Assembly (NCBI RefSeq): GCF_013282155.1
Contig: NZ_BLWI01000010.1
Span: 1-64,000 of the forward strand
Length of the DNA: 64,000 nt
Reading direction: 5' to 3'
Source of the DNA: Sulfitobacter sp. HGT1
GTDB lineage: Bacteria; Pseudomonadota; Alphaproteobacteria; Rhodobacterales; Rhodobacteraceae
The position numbers and the translations under genes are program-made. Shown piece after piece: positions 23,279 to 31,588 of this stretch (position 1 is its first letter; the number at the start of each line of letters is the position of its first letter). The notes beneath the pieces were generated by a model that did no database searches, was not told the DNA's origin, and was given only the letters and a program-made list of their open reading frames with translations.

Positions 23279-24253
23279 TTATGCGGCGGGTGCCGGTTTG
23301 CCTGCCAGAATGGCTTCGATCAGAATCTGGACGTGCAATGCCTCGGGCAATGTGGCCAGACGGTTCGGTTTACCCTCAATCAGCAAGACCAGATCATCCA
23401 GCTGCGCGCGCAGGCTGGTCGCCCGCGGATCGGCGTAATCGTCCACCACAGGCGTGAAATCGCCCCCCGTCGACACGGCATCACGGTAGAATTCGGAAAT
23501 GCGGCGGCTGGATTTGCTGCCTTTGATGGTCAGTTCCTGACGGTCCGGCTGCGCCCCGCCAACGCTGCCCATGATCGTCACAGGCGCACCGCTGGCCGAT
23601 ACCAGACGCGCGGCCACATGCGTTTCGCATAGTTTGCTGTCTGACGGATAATCAGGCTGCGCCCAAACCAGTTCCAGCGGCCCCAGAATGCGTTCGGAAA
23701 AGAACAGAAAATGCGAGATAACTTCGCGGGTCATGCCCCCTTCTGCGCGAAACCGCAGCCAGTCGGCGGCTTGCTGCCAGGCGCGGGGCCATGCGGCATA
23801 GGTCACGACGATATCGGCCCCTGCCAATTCGCCCAGTTCGCCCGCTTTTGCCGCTGCATGGACATCCGTCAGGGCGGCCCCGGCGGCTTGGGTGAAATTC
23901 ACAGCGGCAGGCACACCGGATGCGGCGATTTTTTCGACCAGATCGCGGCTTTCCTCGACGTTGATTCCCAAGGGTTTTTCCAGAAACACGGCCTTTCCGG
24001 CCGACGCCGCAGCCAGTGCATAGGCTTTGCGGGGCACGGGAGGACAGGCAAGATAGACCAGATCAGCGGCGGCAATCGCGTCCTCGGCTGTGGCGGTCAC
24101 GGTCACACCGGGGGCATTTACCGTGGCCGTGCGACAGGCGTCTTCGCTGGGGTCCCAGACCGCAACAACCGAATAGGCAGGGTGCAAAACCATATGTTCC
24201 AGCATCCGCTGCCCCATAATGCCCAAGCCGATGATCGCTGTTTTGATAGTCAT
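23279..24253 (-). CDS. Gfo/Idh/MocA family oxidoreductase
   Basis: A 324-residue NAD(P)-dependent dehydrogenase: Rossmann motif GLGIMGQRMLEHM at residues 8-20, the EKPLG motif of the family near residue 94, and a C-terminal alpha/beta domain. The start at 24253 is chosen because a GGGGGA lies just upstream; an in-frame ATG at 24271 would read through that site. Substrates in this family are sugars, inositols or their amines, and nothing nearby narrows it. It is 85 bases upstream of the hemolysin III gene on the same strand and may be cotranscribed with it. Confidence 0.87.
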   Translation of the reverse strand: MTIKTAIIGLGIMGQRMLEHMVLHPAYSVVAVWDPSEDACRTATVNAPGVTVTATAEDAIAAADLVYLACPPVPRKAYALAAASAGKAVFLEKPLGINVEESRDLVEKIAASGVPAAVNFTQAAGAALTDVHAAAKAGELGELAGADIVVTYAAWPRAWQQAADWLRFRAEGGMTREVISHFLFFSERILGPLELVWAQPDYPSDSKLCETHVAARLVSASGAPVTIMGSVGGAQPDRQELTIKGSKSSRRISEFYRDAVSTGGDFTPVVDDYADPRATSLRAQLDDLVLLIEGKPNRLATLPEALHVQILIEAILAGKPAPAA

Positions 24254-24370
24254 TGCATCCCCCAAATTCACACATCTTGCTGCACACTCCGGTCGACCGG
24301 CAGTTAATTGCGCTGTTGAAGTCTAGCACAGGAGCAAAGCGGACAGCGACCCGAAAACGCACCCCTTAAA

Positions 24371-24406
24371 ATATGAAACCGCCGCATAGCGGGGCTATGC
24401 GGCGGT
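24371..24406 (-). terminator. Intrinsic terminator of the DUF1127 gene
   Basis: ACCGCCGCATAGC (24378-24390) and GCTATGCGGCGGT (24394-24406) form a perfect 13-base stem with a three-base loop. On the minus strand it is followed by TTTCATATTTT. It lies 28 bases past the stop of the DUF1127 gene. Confidence 0.85.
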
Positions 24407-24433
24407 GAAATCTTGGGGTGTTCTGGTCGCGGA

Positions 24434-24646
24434 TTAGCGCAGAACGGATGCCTGTGCGGCAATGTGGCGGATTTCGCCGCGTGCGATGCCGATATCGGCC
24501 AGGTCGCGGTCGCTCATTGCGGACAGCTCATCAAAGGTTTGACGTACGGCGCGTTTTTGGGCGCGGTTGGCGCGAAAGCCTTCGATCAGGCTGTGCATTT
24601 TCGCTGCGACGTCAAAGCTTGGTGCGGATAGGGTTGTATAGCTCAT
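24434..24646 (-). CDS. DUF1127 domain small protein
   Basis: A 70-residue protein ending in the DUF1127 motif (LSAMSDRDLADIGIARGEI, residues 43-61). It starts at the ATG at 24646, with AGAAGAG about eight bases upstream; the longer frame from 24688 has no ribosome site. DUF1127 proteins are short, Arg-rich and widespread in alphaproteobacteria. A few (for example in Agrobacterium and Rhodobacter) affect RNA turnover, phosphate response or sRNA biology. A strong terminator follows. It is preceded on the same strand by a 55-residue gene with a similar helical composition. Confidence 0.85.
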   Translation of the reverse strand: MSYTTLSAPSFDVAAKMHSLIEGFRANRAQKRAVRQTFDELSAMSDRDLADIGIARGEIRHIAAQASVLR

Positions 24647-24742
24647 TTTTTTCTCTTCTACGGTTTTGCGGTGGCCTATCCACCGCAATCGGGTTGGTGC
24701 TGCGTCAGATCCGTCAGGGAGGATCGGGATCAGAAGCAGATG

Positions 24743-24910
24743 TTACGCAGGAACTGCCCCGCGTGGTGTTTTCACGAACAATCCGCGCAGTTTAGCGGAT
24801 GTGCGTCGTGCAAAGGCTGCGATGAACGCGCTGCGTTCGGCTTGGGCCTGTGCAATGATCCGGTTAACATCGGCCGGTGTCGCTGTGCGATATGTAAAGT
24901 TGGTACTCAT
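24743..24910 (-). CDS. Small protein (55 aa) upstream of the DUF1127 gene
   Basis: ATG at 24910 (or the adjacent ATG at 24913, adding one Met) opens MSTNFTYRTATPADVNRIIA, followed by an Ala/Arg-rich helix with the stretch AERSAFIAAFARRTSAKLRG and the stop TAA at 24743. A GGAAAG lies a few bases upstream. The composition resembles the N-terminal half of two-part DUF1127 proteins. The gene is codirectional with the DUF1127 gene, 97 bases before its start. Function unknown. Confidence 0.6.
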   Translation of the reverse strand: MSTNFTYRTATPADVNRIIAQAQAERSAFIAAFARRTSAKLRGLFVKTPRGAVPA

Positions 24911-25143
24911 CATTTACTTTCCGTTCCTGGGCTTTCGTGCCCGTGACCTTCATATGTGCCGGACATGTGAAATGTGCAAACCATAGGCGATATGCGGTTT
25001 TTGCATGGCTCGGCTGGCGACGGTTTTGCAGGTGCGGCAACCGGCATGAAATGAGCACAGGGCCGCCTTGGGATGGACAGATTGTTTCAACAGGCTTAAC
25101 GGGCCCACAACTTTAGATTTCGCATCCAGAACGGAGCAGTCCA

Positions 25144-25248
25144 ATGGCCCAAAGCATACCCACCCCCGCCAAGCCCGAACCCGCACCTGCACGACCCTCG
25201 CAGCCGCAGACAAAGGCACCGGTTTTCACCGATTACGCCAGCATCTGA
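25144..25248 (+). CDS. Possible 34-residue Pro-rich peptide
   Basis: An ATG with GGAG ten bases upstream opens MAQSIPTPAKPEPAPARPSQ and ends FTDYASI before a TGA, 38 bases upstream of the TfoX-domain gene. The composition is Pro/Ala-rich and it has no recognised family. It could be a leader or a real small protein; the evidence is only a reading frame and a ribosome site. Confidence 0.3.
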   Translation: MAQSIPTPAKPEPAPARPSQPQTKAPVFTDYASI

Positions 25249-25285
25249 TCGTGACACGGATCGGCAAGCGCGTTAATTTGGCGCT

Positions 25286-25630
25286 ATGTCGCATTCCAAC
25301 TCCGATCCGGTTTCATCCATCCGCAACCTTGGCCCTGCATTTCAGGAAAGCTTTGCCAAGGTGGGGGTGCATAGCGCAGAACAGTTGCGTGAATTAGGTG
25401 CCGATGCCGCCTATGAGAAACTGTTGCGCAACGGGCACCGCCCGCATTTCATCGGCTATTACGTTCTGGTCATGGGGCTTCAGGGGCGCCCGTGGAACGA
25501 TTGCAAAGGGGCCGAGAAAAAAGCCCTGCGTGTGAAATTCGACGCCATGAAAGCCCGCGCATTCGACCCCGTGGATGCTGAATTCGAACGCCTGATGGAT
25601 CAGATCGGCGTCAGACCCGCCCCCTCTTAG
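25286..25630 (+). CDS. TfoX C-terminal domain protein
   Basis: A 114-residue protein matching the TfoX/Sxy C-terminal domain, a helix-hairpin-helix-like fold: IRNLGPAFQESFAKVGVHSA, then EQLRELGADAAYEKLL at residues 31-46, and CKGAEKKALRVKFDAMK. The N-terminal TfoX domain, needed for competence control in gammaproteobacteria, is absent, so a competence role is not implied. Such stand-alone domains are common in Rhodobacteraceae and have no assigned function. It is convergent with ndk. Confidence 0.82.
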   Translation: MSHSNSDPVSSIRNLGPAFQESFAKVGVHSAEQLRELGADAAYEKLLRNGHRPHFIGYYVLVMGLQGRPWNDCKGAEKKALRVKFDAMKARAFDPVDAEFERLMDQIGVRPAPS

Positions 25631-25680
25631 GACATGTGCCGCAGCACCCTGCCCTGTGGCGCACCCGTGGCGCATATAGA

Positions 25681-25712
25681 AAAAGGGCCGCAGTTTCCCG
25701 CGACCCTTCTTT
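25681..25712 (-). terminator. Intrinsic terminator of ndk
   Basis: AAGGGCCGC (25683-25691) faces GCGACCCTT (25700-25708). In the minus-strand RNA the single mismatch becomes a G-U wobble, and the stem is followed by a U-run (TTTTTC), so it fits ndk. In the plus strand it would hold a C-A mismatch but could still serve the TfoX-domain gene. Confidence 0.75.
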
Positions 25713-25733
25713 AGCTGTCAAATGCAGGTGGGC

Positions 25734-26156
25734 TTAGCCGACCAGCTCAAGACCCGAGAAGAAATACGCGATTTCAGTCGCGGCTGTCTCTGGTGCGTCC
25801 GACCCGTGAACCGAGTTTTCGCCAACTGATTCAGCAAATTCGGCGCGGATTGTGCCGGGTGCCGCATCGCTTGGGTTTGTTGCACCCATAACTTCGCGGT
25901 TTTTCGCGATGGCGTTTTCGCCTTCCAGAACCTGCGCTACGATTGGCGCGGATGCCATGAATTCGCACAGTTCGTCATAAAAAGGACGCTCGGCGTGCAC
26001 TTTGTAGAACTCGCCAGCTTGGGCTTTTGTCAGGTGAATACGCTTGCTTGCAACGATGCGCAGACCTGCGTCTTCGAATTTTTTCGCGATTGCGCCGGTC
26101 AGGTTGCGGCGTGTTGCGTCTGGTTTGATGATCGAGAATGTGCGCTCAAGGGCCAT
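25734..26156 (-). CDS. ndk: Nucleoside diphosphate kinase
   Basis: A 140-residue enzyme of normal length. The catalytic phosphohistidine is H117 in [10 protein letters not shown]. The N-terminal motif [15 protein letters not shown] and the REVMGATNP nucleotide-binding stretch are intact. It balances cellular NTP and dNTP pools by transferring gamma-phosphate through a ping-pong mechanism. Monocistronic, with its own terminator, and divergent from an ABC-F gene. Confidence 0.97.
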   Translation of the reverse strand: MALERTFSIIKPDATRRNLTGAIAKKFEDAGLRIVASKRIHLTKAQAGEFYKVHAERPFYDELCEFMASAPIVAQVLEGENAIAKNREVMGATNPSDAAPGTIRAEFAESVGENSVHGSDAPETAATEIAYFFSGLELVG

Positions 26157-26260
26157 GATAGCTCTCCTAATGGGGGTTAATTTGGGCGCTCCCTAACATG
26201 GTGCCTGTCCCATGAAAAGCCGTGATTGACGCGGGGCCGGACATGGTTCACACCGCGCCC

Positions 26261-28123
26261 ATGTTACGCATTTCAGAAATCAACTATTCCGTCGAAGGCC
26301 GCCCCTTGTTTGAGGAAGCCAGCGCCGTCATCCCCGAAGGTCATAAAGTGGGCCTCGTCGGCCGCAATGGCGCGGGTAAAACCACCTTGTTCCGCATCAT
26401 ACGCGGGGAATTGGGGCTGGACGCGGGCGATATTTCACTGCCGTCGCGCGCCAAGATCGGCGGCGTCGCCCAAGAGGTCCCCTCCTCGGACGTGTCCCTG
26501 ATCGACACCGTGCTGGCGGCAGATGTGGAGCGCGCAGCGCTGATCACAGAATCCGAGACCACCAAGGACCCGGTTCGCATCGCCGAGGTACAAACCCGTC
26601 TTGCCGACATCGACGCATGGTCTGCCGAAGGCCGCGCGGCCTCGATCCTCAAGGGGCTCGGCTTTGATGACCATGACCAGCAACAGCCCTGTTCCGCCTA
26701 TTCCGGCGGCTGGCGCATGCGCGTCGCCCTGGCGGGTGTGTTGTTTGCACAGCCCGATGTGCTGCTGCTCGATGAGCCGACCAACTATCTCGACCTCGAA
26801 GGGGCGTTGTGGCTGGAAAACTATCTGGCCAAGTATCCGCATACGGTGATCATCATCAGCCACGACCGTGGCCTGCTGAACCGCGCCGTCGGGGGTATCT
26901 TGCACCTCGAAGACCGCAAGCTGACCTATTATCAGGGCAACTACGACCAATTCGCCAAAATGCGTGCCGAAAAACGGGCGCAGCTCTCTGCCGCCGCGAA
27001 AAAGCAGCAGGCGCACAAGGCGCATATGCAGGCTTTCGTGGACCGCTTCAAAGCCAAAGCCTCCAAGGCCAAGCAAGCGCAATCACGGATGAAAGCCATT
27101 GAAAAGATGGTGACAATCACCCCGCCAGAGGAAGCGGCGCGCAAGGTCTTTACCTTCCCGCAGCCTGATGAATTGTCGCCGCCGATCATCAGCATCGAAG
27201 GTGGCTCCACCGGCTATACCGAAGGCGTGCCCGTATTGTCGCGCCTTAACCTGCGCATCGACCAGGATGACCGCATCGCCCTGCTGGGCCGCAACGGTCA
27301 GGGCAAATCGACCCTGTCGAAACTGCTGTCCAACCGTCTGGTGCTGTTCGAAGGCAAAGCAGTCAATTCCAACAAACTGCGCATCGGTTTCTTTGCCCAG
27401 CATCAGGTCGATGAACTGGTCATCAACGAAACCCCGTTGCAGCACATGATCACGGCGCGCCCCGGCGTGATGCAGTCGAAACTGCGCGCGCAACTTGCCG
27501 GTTTCGGCCTTGGCCCCGACCAGGCCGATACCGAGGTCGGCCGCCTGTCAGGGGGGCAAAAAGCCCGCCTGTCGCTGCTGCTTGCCACTCTGGATGCGCC
27601 GCATCTGCTGATCCTCGATGAACCGACCAACCACCTTGATATCGAATCCCGCGAGGCCCTGGTCGAAGCGCTGACCCGCTATTCGGGCGCTGTGATCTTG
27701 GTCAGCCACGACATGCACCTTCTGTCGATGGTGGCCGACCGTCTGTGGCTGGTGTCCGATGGCACCGTCAAACCCTATGAGGACGACCTCGAGGCTTACC
27801 GCAAAATGCTGCTCACGGTCGAAAAACCGGTCAGCAAGAACGCCAAGCCGGTCAAAGAAGTCCCCAAACCCAAACGCGCCTCGCGCGAAGACATCCTTGC
27901 CCTGCGCTCCGAAGTGCGCACCGCCGAAGCCCGCGTGACCAAAATCAACGACATGCGCGACAAGCTGGCCAAGAAACTTGCCGACCCTGCCCTTTACGAA
28001 AAGGAAAAAGTCGGCGAACTTGAGGTGTGGAACAAAAAATACGCCGAAGTGATGGCCGCCCTTGAACGCGCCGAATCCATCTGGATGGCCGCTCTTGAAA
28101 AGCTGGAGACCGCCTCTGCCTGA
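26261..28123 (+). CDS. ABC-F family ATPase
   Basis: A 620-residue soluble protein with two ABC cassettes: Walker A GRNGAGKTTL and signature YSGGWRMRVALAG in the first, GRNGQGKSTL and LSGGQKARLSLLL in the second. Between them is the basic linker (AKASKAKQAQSRMKAIEKM), and a charged coiled-coil tail follows. There are no membrane segments. ABC-F proteins act on the ribosome, rescuing or protecting translation; this one is closest in layout to the Uup/YheS group. I chose the ATG at 26261 because family members begin MLRI; GTG at 26222 and ATG at 26243 are alternatives, and none has a clear Shine-Dalgarno. Confidence 0.92.
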   Translation: MLRISEINYSVEGRPLFEEASAVIPEGHKVGLVGRNGAGKTTLFRIIRGELGLDAGDISLPSRAKIGGVAQEVPSSDVSLIDTVLAADVERAALITESETTKDPVRIAEVQTRLADIDAWSAEGRAASILKGLGFDDHDQQQPCSAYSGGWRMRVALAGVLFAQPDVLLLDEPTNYLDLEGALWLENYLAKYPHTVIIISHDRGLLNRAVGGILHLEDRKLTYYQGNYDQFAKMRAEKRAQLSAAAKKQQAHKAHMQAFVDRFKAKASKAKQAQSRMKAIEKMVTITPPEEAARKVFTFPQPDELSPPIISIEGGSTGYTEGVPVLSRLNLRIDQDDRIALLGRNGQGKSTLSKLLSNRLVLFEGKAVNSNKLRIGFFAQHQVDELVINETPLQHMITARPGVMQSKLRAQLAGFGLGPDQADTEVGRLSGGQKARLSLLLATLDAPHLLILDEPTNHLDIESREALVEALTRYSGAVILVSHDMHLLSMVADRLWLVSDGTVKPYEDDLEAYRKMLLTVEKPVSKNAKPVKEVPKPKRASREDILALRSEVRTAEARVTKINDMRDKLAKKLADPALYEKEKVGELEVWNKKYAEVMAALERAESIWMAALEKLETASA

Positions 28124-28146
28124 CACTATGACCCATTTCGGCCTGA

Positions 28147-28194
28147 CTTCTCTGGCTCACAAATATCCCGGGGGTCCGGGGGCTGGCCCCCGGT
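28147..28194. repeat. Intergenic repeat with hairpin, copy A
   Basis: CTTCTCTGGCTCACAAATAT followed by CC (28147-28168) matches 20 of 22 bases at 38126-38147. It is followed by a hairpin built on GGGGGCTGGCCCCC (28178-28191), a 14-mer found again at 61522-61535. The repeat nearly fills the 79 bases between the ABC-F and marC genes. Confidence 0.7.
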
Positions 28195-28202
28195 AGCAAC
28201 AT

Positions 28203-28859
28203 ATGATGACACTCGACATTGCCTTTATGATCACGGCCTTTGCCACCATGATCGTGATCATCGACCCCTTTGCGATCGGGCCGATGTTTCTGGCCCTGAC
28301 CCCCGGCATGCCCCACGCCCAACGCCGCCGCATCGCATGGCGCGGCGTCTTTGTCGCGGGGTTGATCCTGCTGGTTTTTGCCGCCTTCGGCGAGGCCGTG
28401 CTGAACTTTATCGGCATTTCGATGGCCGCCTTCCGCGTTGCGGGGGGTATCTTGCTGTTTCTGACCGCGCTCGAGATGCTGTTTGACCGCCGTACCAAGC
28501 GGCGCGAACAAACCGCAGCCGATGCGGATCATGACCCTGACGATCATGATCACGACGACCCGTCGGTCTTTCCGCTGGCGATCCCGCTTATCGCCGGGCC
28601 CGGTGCCATCGCGTCGGTGATCCTGCTGACAGGCGAAAAGCCGGGCATCGAAGGGTTCGTCACCGTGATGGGCATCACCTTTGCGGTGTTGATCCTGATG
28701 GGCATCACCATGCAGGCCAGCGGCTATCTGGAACGGGCCTTGGGCAAGGTCGGCATCAACGTCATCACACGGCTTTTGGGGATGCTTTTGGCGGCGCTCT
28801 CGGTGCAATTCGTGCTCGATGGCCTCAGCGCATTCGGATTTGGCCCCGGCGCGGGCTGA
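28203..28859 (+). CDS. MarC family membrane protein
   Basis: A 218-residue inner-membrane protein with six helices. The MarC/UPF0056 signatures are present: IVIIDPFAIGPMFLALT near residue 20 and FPLAIPLIAGPGAIASVILL near residue 123. The central cytoplasmic loop is rich in His and Asp (ADHDPDDHDHDDP), unusual for the family and possibly metal-binding. The function of MarC proteins is unsettled; the original link to multiple antibiotic resistance was withdrawn. ATG ATG at 28203 gives two possible starts, and no clear Shine-Dalgarno is seen because the intergenic repeat abuts the gene. Confidence 0.87.
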   Translation: MMTLDIAFMITAFATMIVIIDPFAIGPMFLALTPGMPHAQRRRIAWRGVFVAGLILLVFAAFGEAVLNFIGISMAAFRVAGGILLFLTALEMLFDRRTKRREQTAADADHDPDDHDHDDPSVFPLAIPLIAGPGAIASVILLTGEKPGIEGFVTVMGITFAVLILMGITMQASGYLERALGKVGINVITRLLGMLLAALSVQFVLDGLSAFGFGPGAG

Positions 28860-28910
28860 CAAAGGCCGCAACACACCCCATATTCCAGATCAGGAACAAG
28901 GGATTTACCT

Positions 28911-29498
28911 ATGCCAGAATTCGAAACCGGCCGTCTGATCTATCTTTTGGTGTTGCTTGCGATGGTCGCGGGCTGGTTCTTTATGCAAGGCCGTGGCGAA
29001 GGGTTTAACAAAACCCTGCAACAGGCCGCGGTCTGGGGCATGATCTTTATCGGGGCCGCGGCGGGTTACGGTCTGTGGGGCGATATCAGCCGCAGTTCGG
29101 CCGTGCCGCAGCAAAGCTATGAGGCCGGGATCGGCACGGTCACCATCCCGCGCGCCCGCGACGGGCATTATTACCTGACCATGCAAATCAATGGCGCGGC
29201 GATCCGTTTTGTGGTGGATACCGGTGCCAGCGACATGGTCCTGACCCGCGCCGACGCGCAGCGCGTTGGTCTGTCACCCGATACCTTGAACTATCTTGGC
29301 CGCGCCAACACCGCCAACGGCGAAGTCCGCACCGCATTCGTGCGCCTGAACGAGGTGCAACTGGGCACGGTGCGTGACTTCGATGTCTCTGCCGTGGTCA
29401 ATGACGGAGATATGGCGCAATCCTTGTTGGGCATGGGCTATCTGCAACGCTGGGGCCGGATCGAGATTTCGAATAACGAACTGATCCTGACACGTTAA
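28911..29498 (+). CDS. TIGR02281 family membrane-anchored aspartic protease
   Basis: A 195-residue protein with two N-terminal membrane helices (residues about 8-26 and 40-62) and a retroviral-type aspartic protease fold: the active site is FVVDTGASDMVL near residue 100, and the flap and second half follow (LLGMGYLQRWGRIEISNNEL). It is a clan AA single-lobe protease, which must dimerise. The family is typical of alphaproteobacteria and its substrate is unknown. It lies 51 bases downstream of marC on the same strand and is convergent with holC. Confidence 0.88.
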   Translation: MPEFETGRLIYLLVLLAMVAGWFFMQGRGEGFNKTLQQAAVWGMIFIGAAAGYGLWGDISRSSAVPQQSYEAGIGTVTIPRARDGHYYLTMQINGAAIRFVVDTGASDMVLTRADAQRVGLSPDTLNYLGRANTANGEVRTAFVRLNEVQLGTVRDFDVSAVVNDGDMAQSLLGMGYLQRWGRIEISNNELILTR

Positions 29499-29516
29499 GA
29501 CCGCCCCGCAACCTGT

Positions 29517-29975
29517 TCAGGTTTCTGCCTTTTTCTCCCAGTTGCCGCTTTCTTCGGACCAGTATTGTGCCGATGCGCCGGCATCTTTCAGCGCTTTCCA
29601 CTGGCCGCGCGCCTTGTTCAGCGCGATCTCGTCCAGCCCGTCGAACAGGATGCAGACGCGGTCCAATGCTGCAACTTCATCCGCCGTCACATCGGCCCCG
29701 TGGATCGAAAAAACGCAAGTCGCCCCGTTTGGCGTATCGCTTTTCGTTGTCAGCAACACCGGCTGGTCCGCATCATGGGGGCCGCCTGCCAACCCGTGTG
29801 GCAAGAACCCGTCATCGGGGCCCAGCCACAGGGCGGCATCCATTTGCGCCAACAAAGTGTCATCGGTCCCGCGAACTGCCACGCGCCACCCTGCCCCTTG
29901 GGCCTTGCCCAACAGCATGGTTAACGTCTCGACCAGCGGTCGCTGGGTCAGGTGATAGAAATACGCGGCACCCAT
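29517..29975 (-). CDS. holC: DNA polymerase III subunit chi
   Basis: A 152-residue protein with the chi opening AAYFYHLTQRPLVETLTMLL and the later stretch DRVCILFDGLDEIALNKARG. Chi binds SSB and links the clamp loader to single-stranded DNA at the replication fork. The start lies three bases after the pepA stop, and pepA-holC is the standard order in proteobacteria, so they are cotranscribed. Confidence 0.93.
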   Translation of the reverse strand: MGAAYFYHLTQRPLVETLTMLLGKAQGAGWRVAVRGTDDTLLAQMDAALWLGPDDGFLPHGLAGGPHDADQPVLLTTKSDTPNGATCVFSIHGADVTADEVAALDRVCILFDGLDEIALNKARGQWKALKDAGASAQYWSEESGNWEKKAET

Positions 29976-29978
29976 TGT

Positions 29979-31451
29979 CTATTCGCCCTCGTAATGGTCC
30001 GAAATCAACCGGTTCAACGATGCTACACCCCAGCCTGTCGCACCTTTCGGGGCCAATGCGGTTTCCTCTTTGACCGAGGCAACACCGGCGATATCAAGGT
30101 GGATCCACGGCGTTTCGTCTTTCACGAACCGCCCAAGGAATTGCGCAGCCGTCACAGCACCGCCATTGCGACCGCCGATGTTTTTCATATCGGCGATCCG
30201 GCTTTCCAGCAACTTGTCATAGCCCGCACCCATCGGCATCCGCCATGCGCCTTCTTTTTCGGCACCAGCCGCTTTCAAAAAGGCGTTGCACAGCGTGTCG
30301 TTGTTGGAAAATACGCCTGCGTTCTCATGGCCCAAGCCCACTACGATCGCGCCTGTCAGGGTGGCAAGGTCGATCATGGCGGCGGGTTTGAACTGTTCTT
30401 GCGCGTACCACATCACGTCACATAGCACCAACCGCCCTTCGGCATCCGTGTTGATGACCTCGACCGTGTCGCCCTTCATAGTTTTGATCACATCGCCGGG
30501 GCGGGTCGCGGTGCCCGAGGGCATGTTTTCGACAATGCCCACCAGACCGACGACATTGGCCTTGGCCTTGCGCAACGCCAGACTGCGCATCACGCCTGAC
30601 ACCACGCCCGCGCCGCCCATATCCATTGTCATGTCTTCCATGCCGGCCCCGGGCTTGAGGCTGATACCGCCGGTATCAAAGACCACGCCCTTGCCGACCA
30701 AGGCCAGCGGGGCCGTGCCTTTTTTGCCGCCATTCCATTTCATAACAACCACATAGGACGGGCTGGCCGACCCCTGTCCAACAGACAAAAGCGTCCGCAT
30801 GCCCAGCTTTTCCAGCTTTGCATCGTCCAGCACTTCGACCTCGAGGCCGATGCTCTTCATCGCGGCCAGACGGTCGGCAAATTCGGTTGTGGTCAGCACA
30901 TTGGCCGGTTCATTGGTCAGATCGCGGGTCATAAACGCCCCGTCGGCAATGGCCAACAGCGGCTCCGCTGCGGCTTTCACCTCGTCAGGCGTGCTGGCCA
31001 TGACCGTAACCGACCCTTTGCGCGGCTTGCCTTTGCTTTTGTTATCCTCGAACGAATAGTCGCGCATCGCCAGACCAAAGCACAGCTCCGCCGATTTGCG
31101 CAGCCCGCCGGTCAGCACCAGCAAATCCGCCTCGCCGCGCTGTTTCGCCAGATTTGCCCCTGCTTTGCGCAGGTCATGCACGTCTGCGTTATTGGCCAGT
31201 TGCACCACATCCACGGCTTCGGCTGCCATGCCTGTGGGATAGCCCATGCTCAGCACGTCGCCGGGTTTCAGATCGGTGAACTTGGTGCTTTGAACCAGCC
31301 GTTCCAACGCGCCTTTGGTCAGCTTGTTGATCCGACGCGCACTTGGGTTCATCTTGCCTGTGGCATCCACCGTCACCGCCACGCGGCCGGCATGGCCTGC
31401 GATCTGGTCGATGTCGGTTTGGACAAAACTCATTGGGGTCAATGCGGTCAT
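29979..31451 (-). CDS. pepA: Leucyl aminopeptidase
   Basis: A 490-residue M17 metalloaminopeptidase. The C-terminal catalytic half has the metal-binding stretches VGKGVVFDTGGISLKPG, MDMGGAGVV and the family signature NTDAEGRLVL. The N-terminal 170 residues form the regulatory domain. The start at 31451 is chosen for its AGGA twelve bases upstream; the ATG at 31469 has none. It cleaves N-terminal residues from peptides in the cytoplasm and in some bacteria also binds DNA. First gene of pepA-holC, divergent from lptF. Confidence 0.95.
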   Translation of the reverse strand: MTALTPMSFVQTDIDQIAGHAGRVAVTVDATGKMNPSARRINKLTKGALERLVQSTKFTDLKPGDVLSMGYPTGMAAEAVDVVQLANNADVHDLRKAGANLAKQRGEADLLVLTGGLRKSAELCFGLAMRDYSFEDNKSKGKPRKGSVTVMASTPDEVKAAAEPLLAIADGAFMTRDLTNEPANVLTTTEFADRLAAMKSIGLEVEVLDDAKLEKLGMRTLLSVGQGSASPSYVVVMKWNGGKKGTAPLALVGKGVVFDTGGISLKPGAGMEDMTMDMGGAGVVSGVMRSLALRKAKANVVGLVGIVENMPSGTATRPGDVIKTMKGDTVEVINTDAEGRLVLCDVMWYAQEQFKPAAMIDLATLTGAIVVGLGHENAGVFSNNDTLCNAFLKAAGAEKEGAWRMPMGAGYDKLLESRIADMKNIGGRNGGAVTAAQFLGRFVKDETPWIHLDIAGVASVKEETALAPKGATGWGVASLNRLISDHYEGE

Positions 31452-31588
31452 GTTCGGGGTCCTTTTCATAAGAATTGCCCCAAGACCTAGCGCGCAGTCG
31501 CCGGTAAGGCCAGATAGCAGTTTTCGCGGGCGCTATTTTGCTTTATCGTGACCGAATAATTACAGTTCAAACACCTAAGGGATGCAGA

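Noticed and set aside
27945..28874. Minus-strand frame of 309 codons over marC
   Set aside because: His/Gln/Arg-rich antisense translation of a GC-rich gene; MarC on the plus strand has family motifs.
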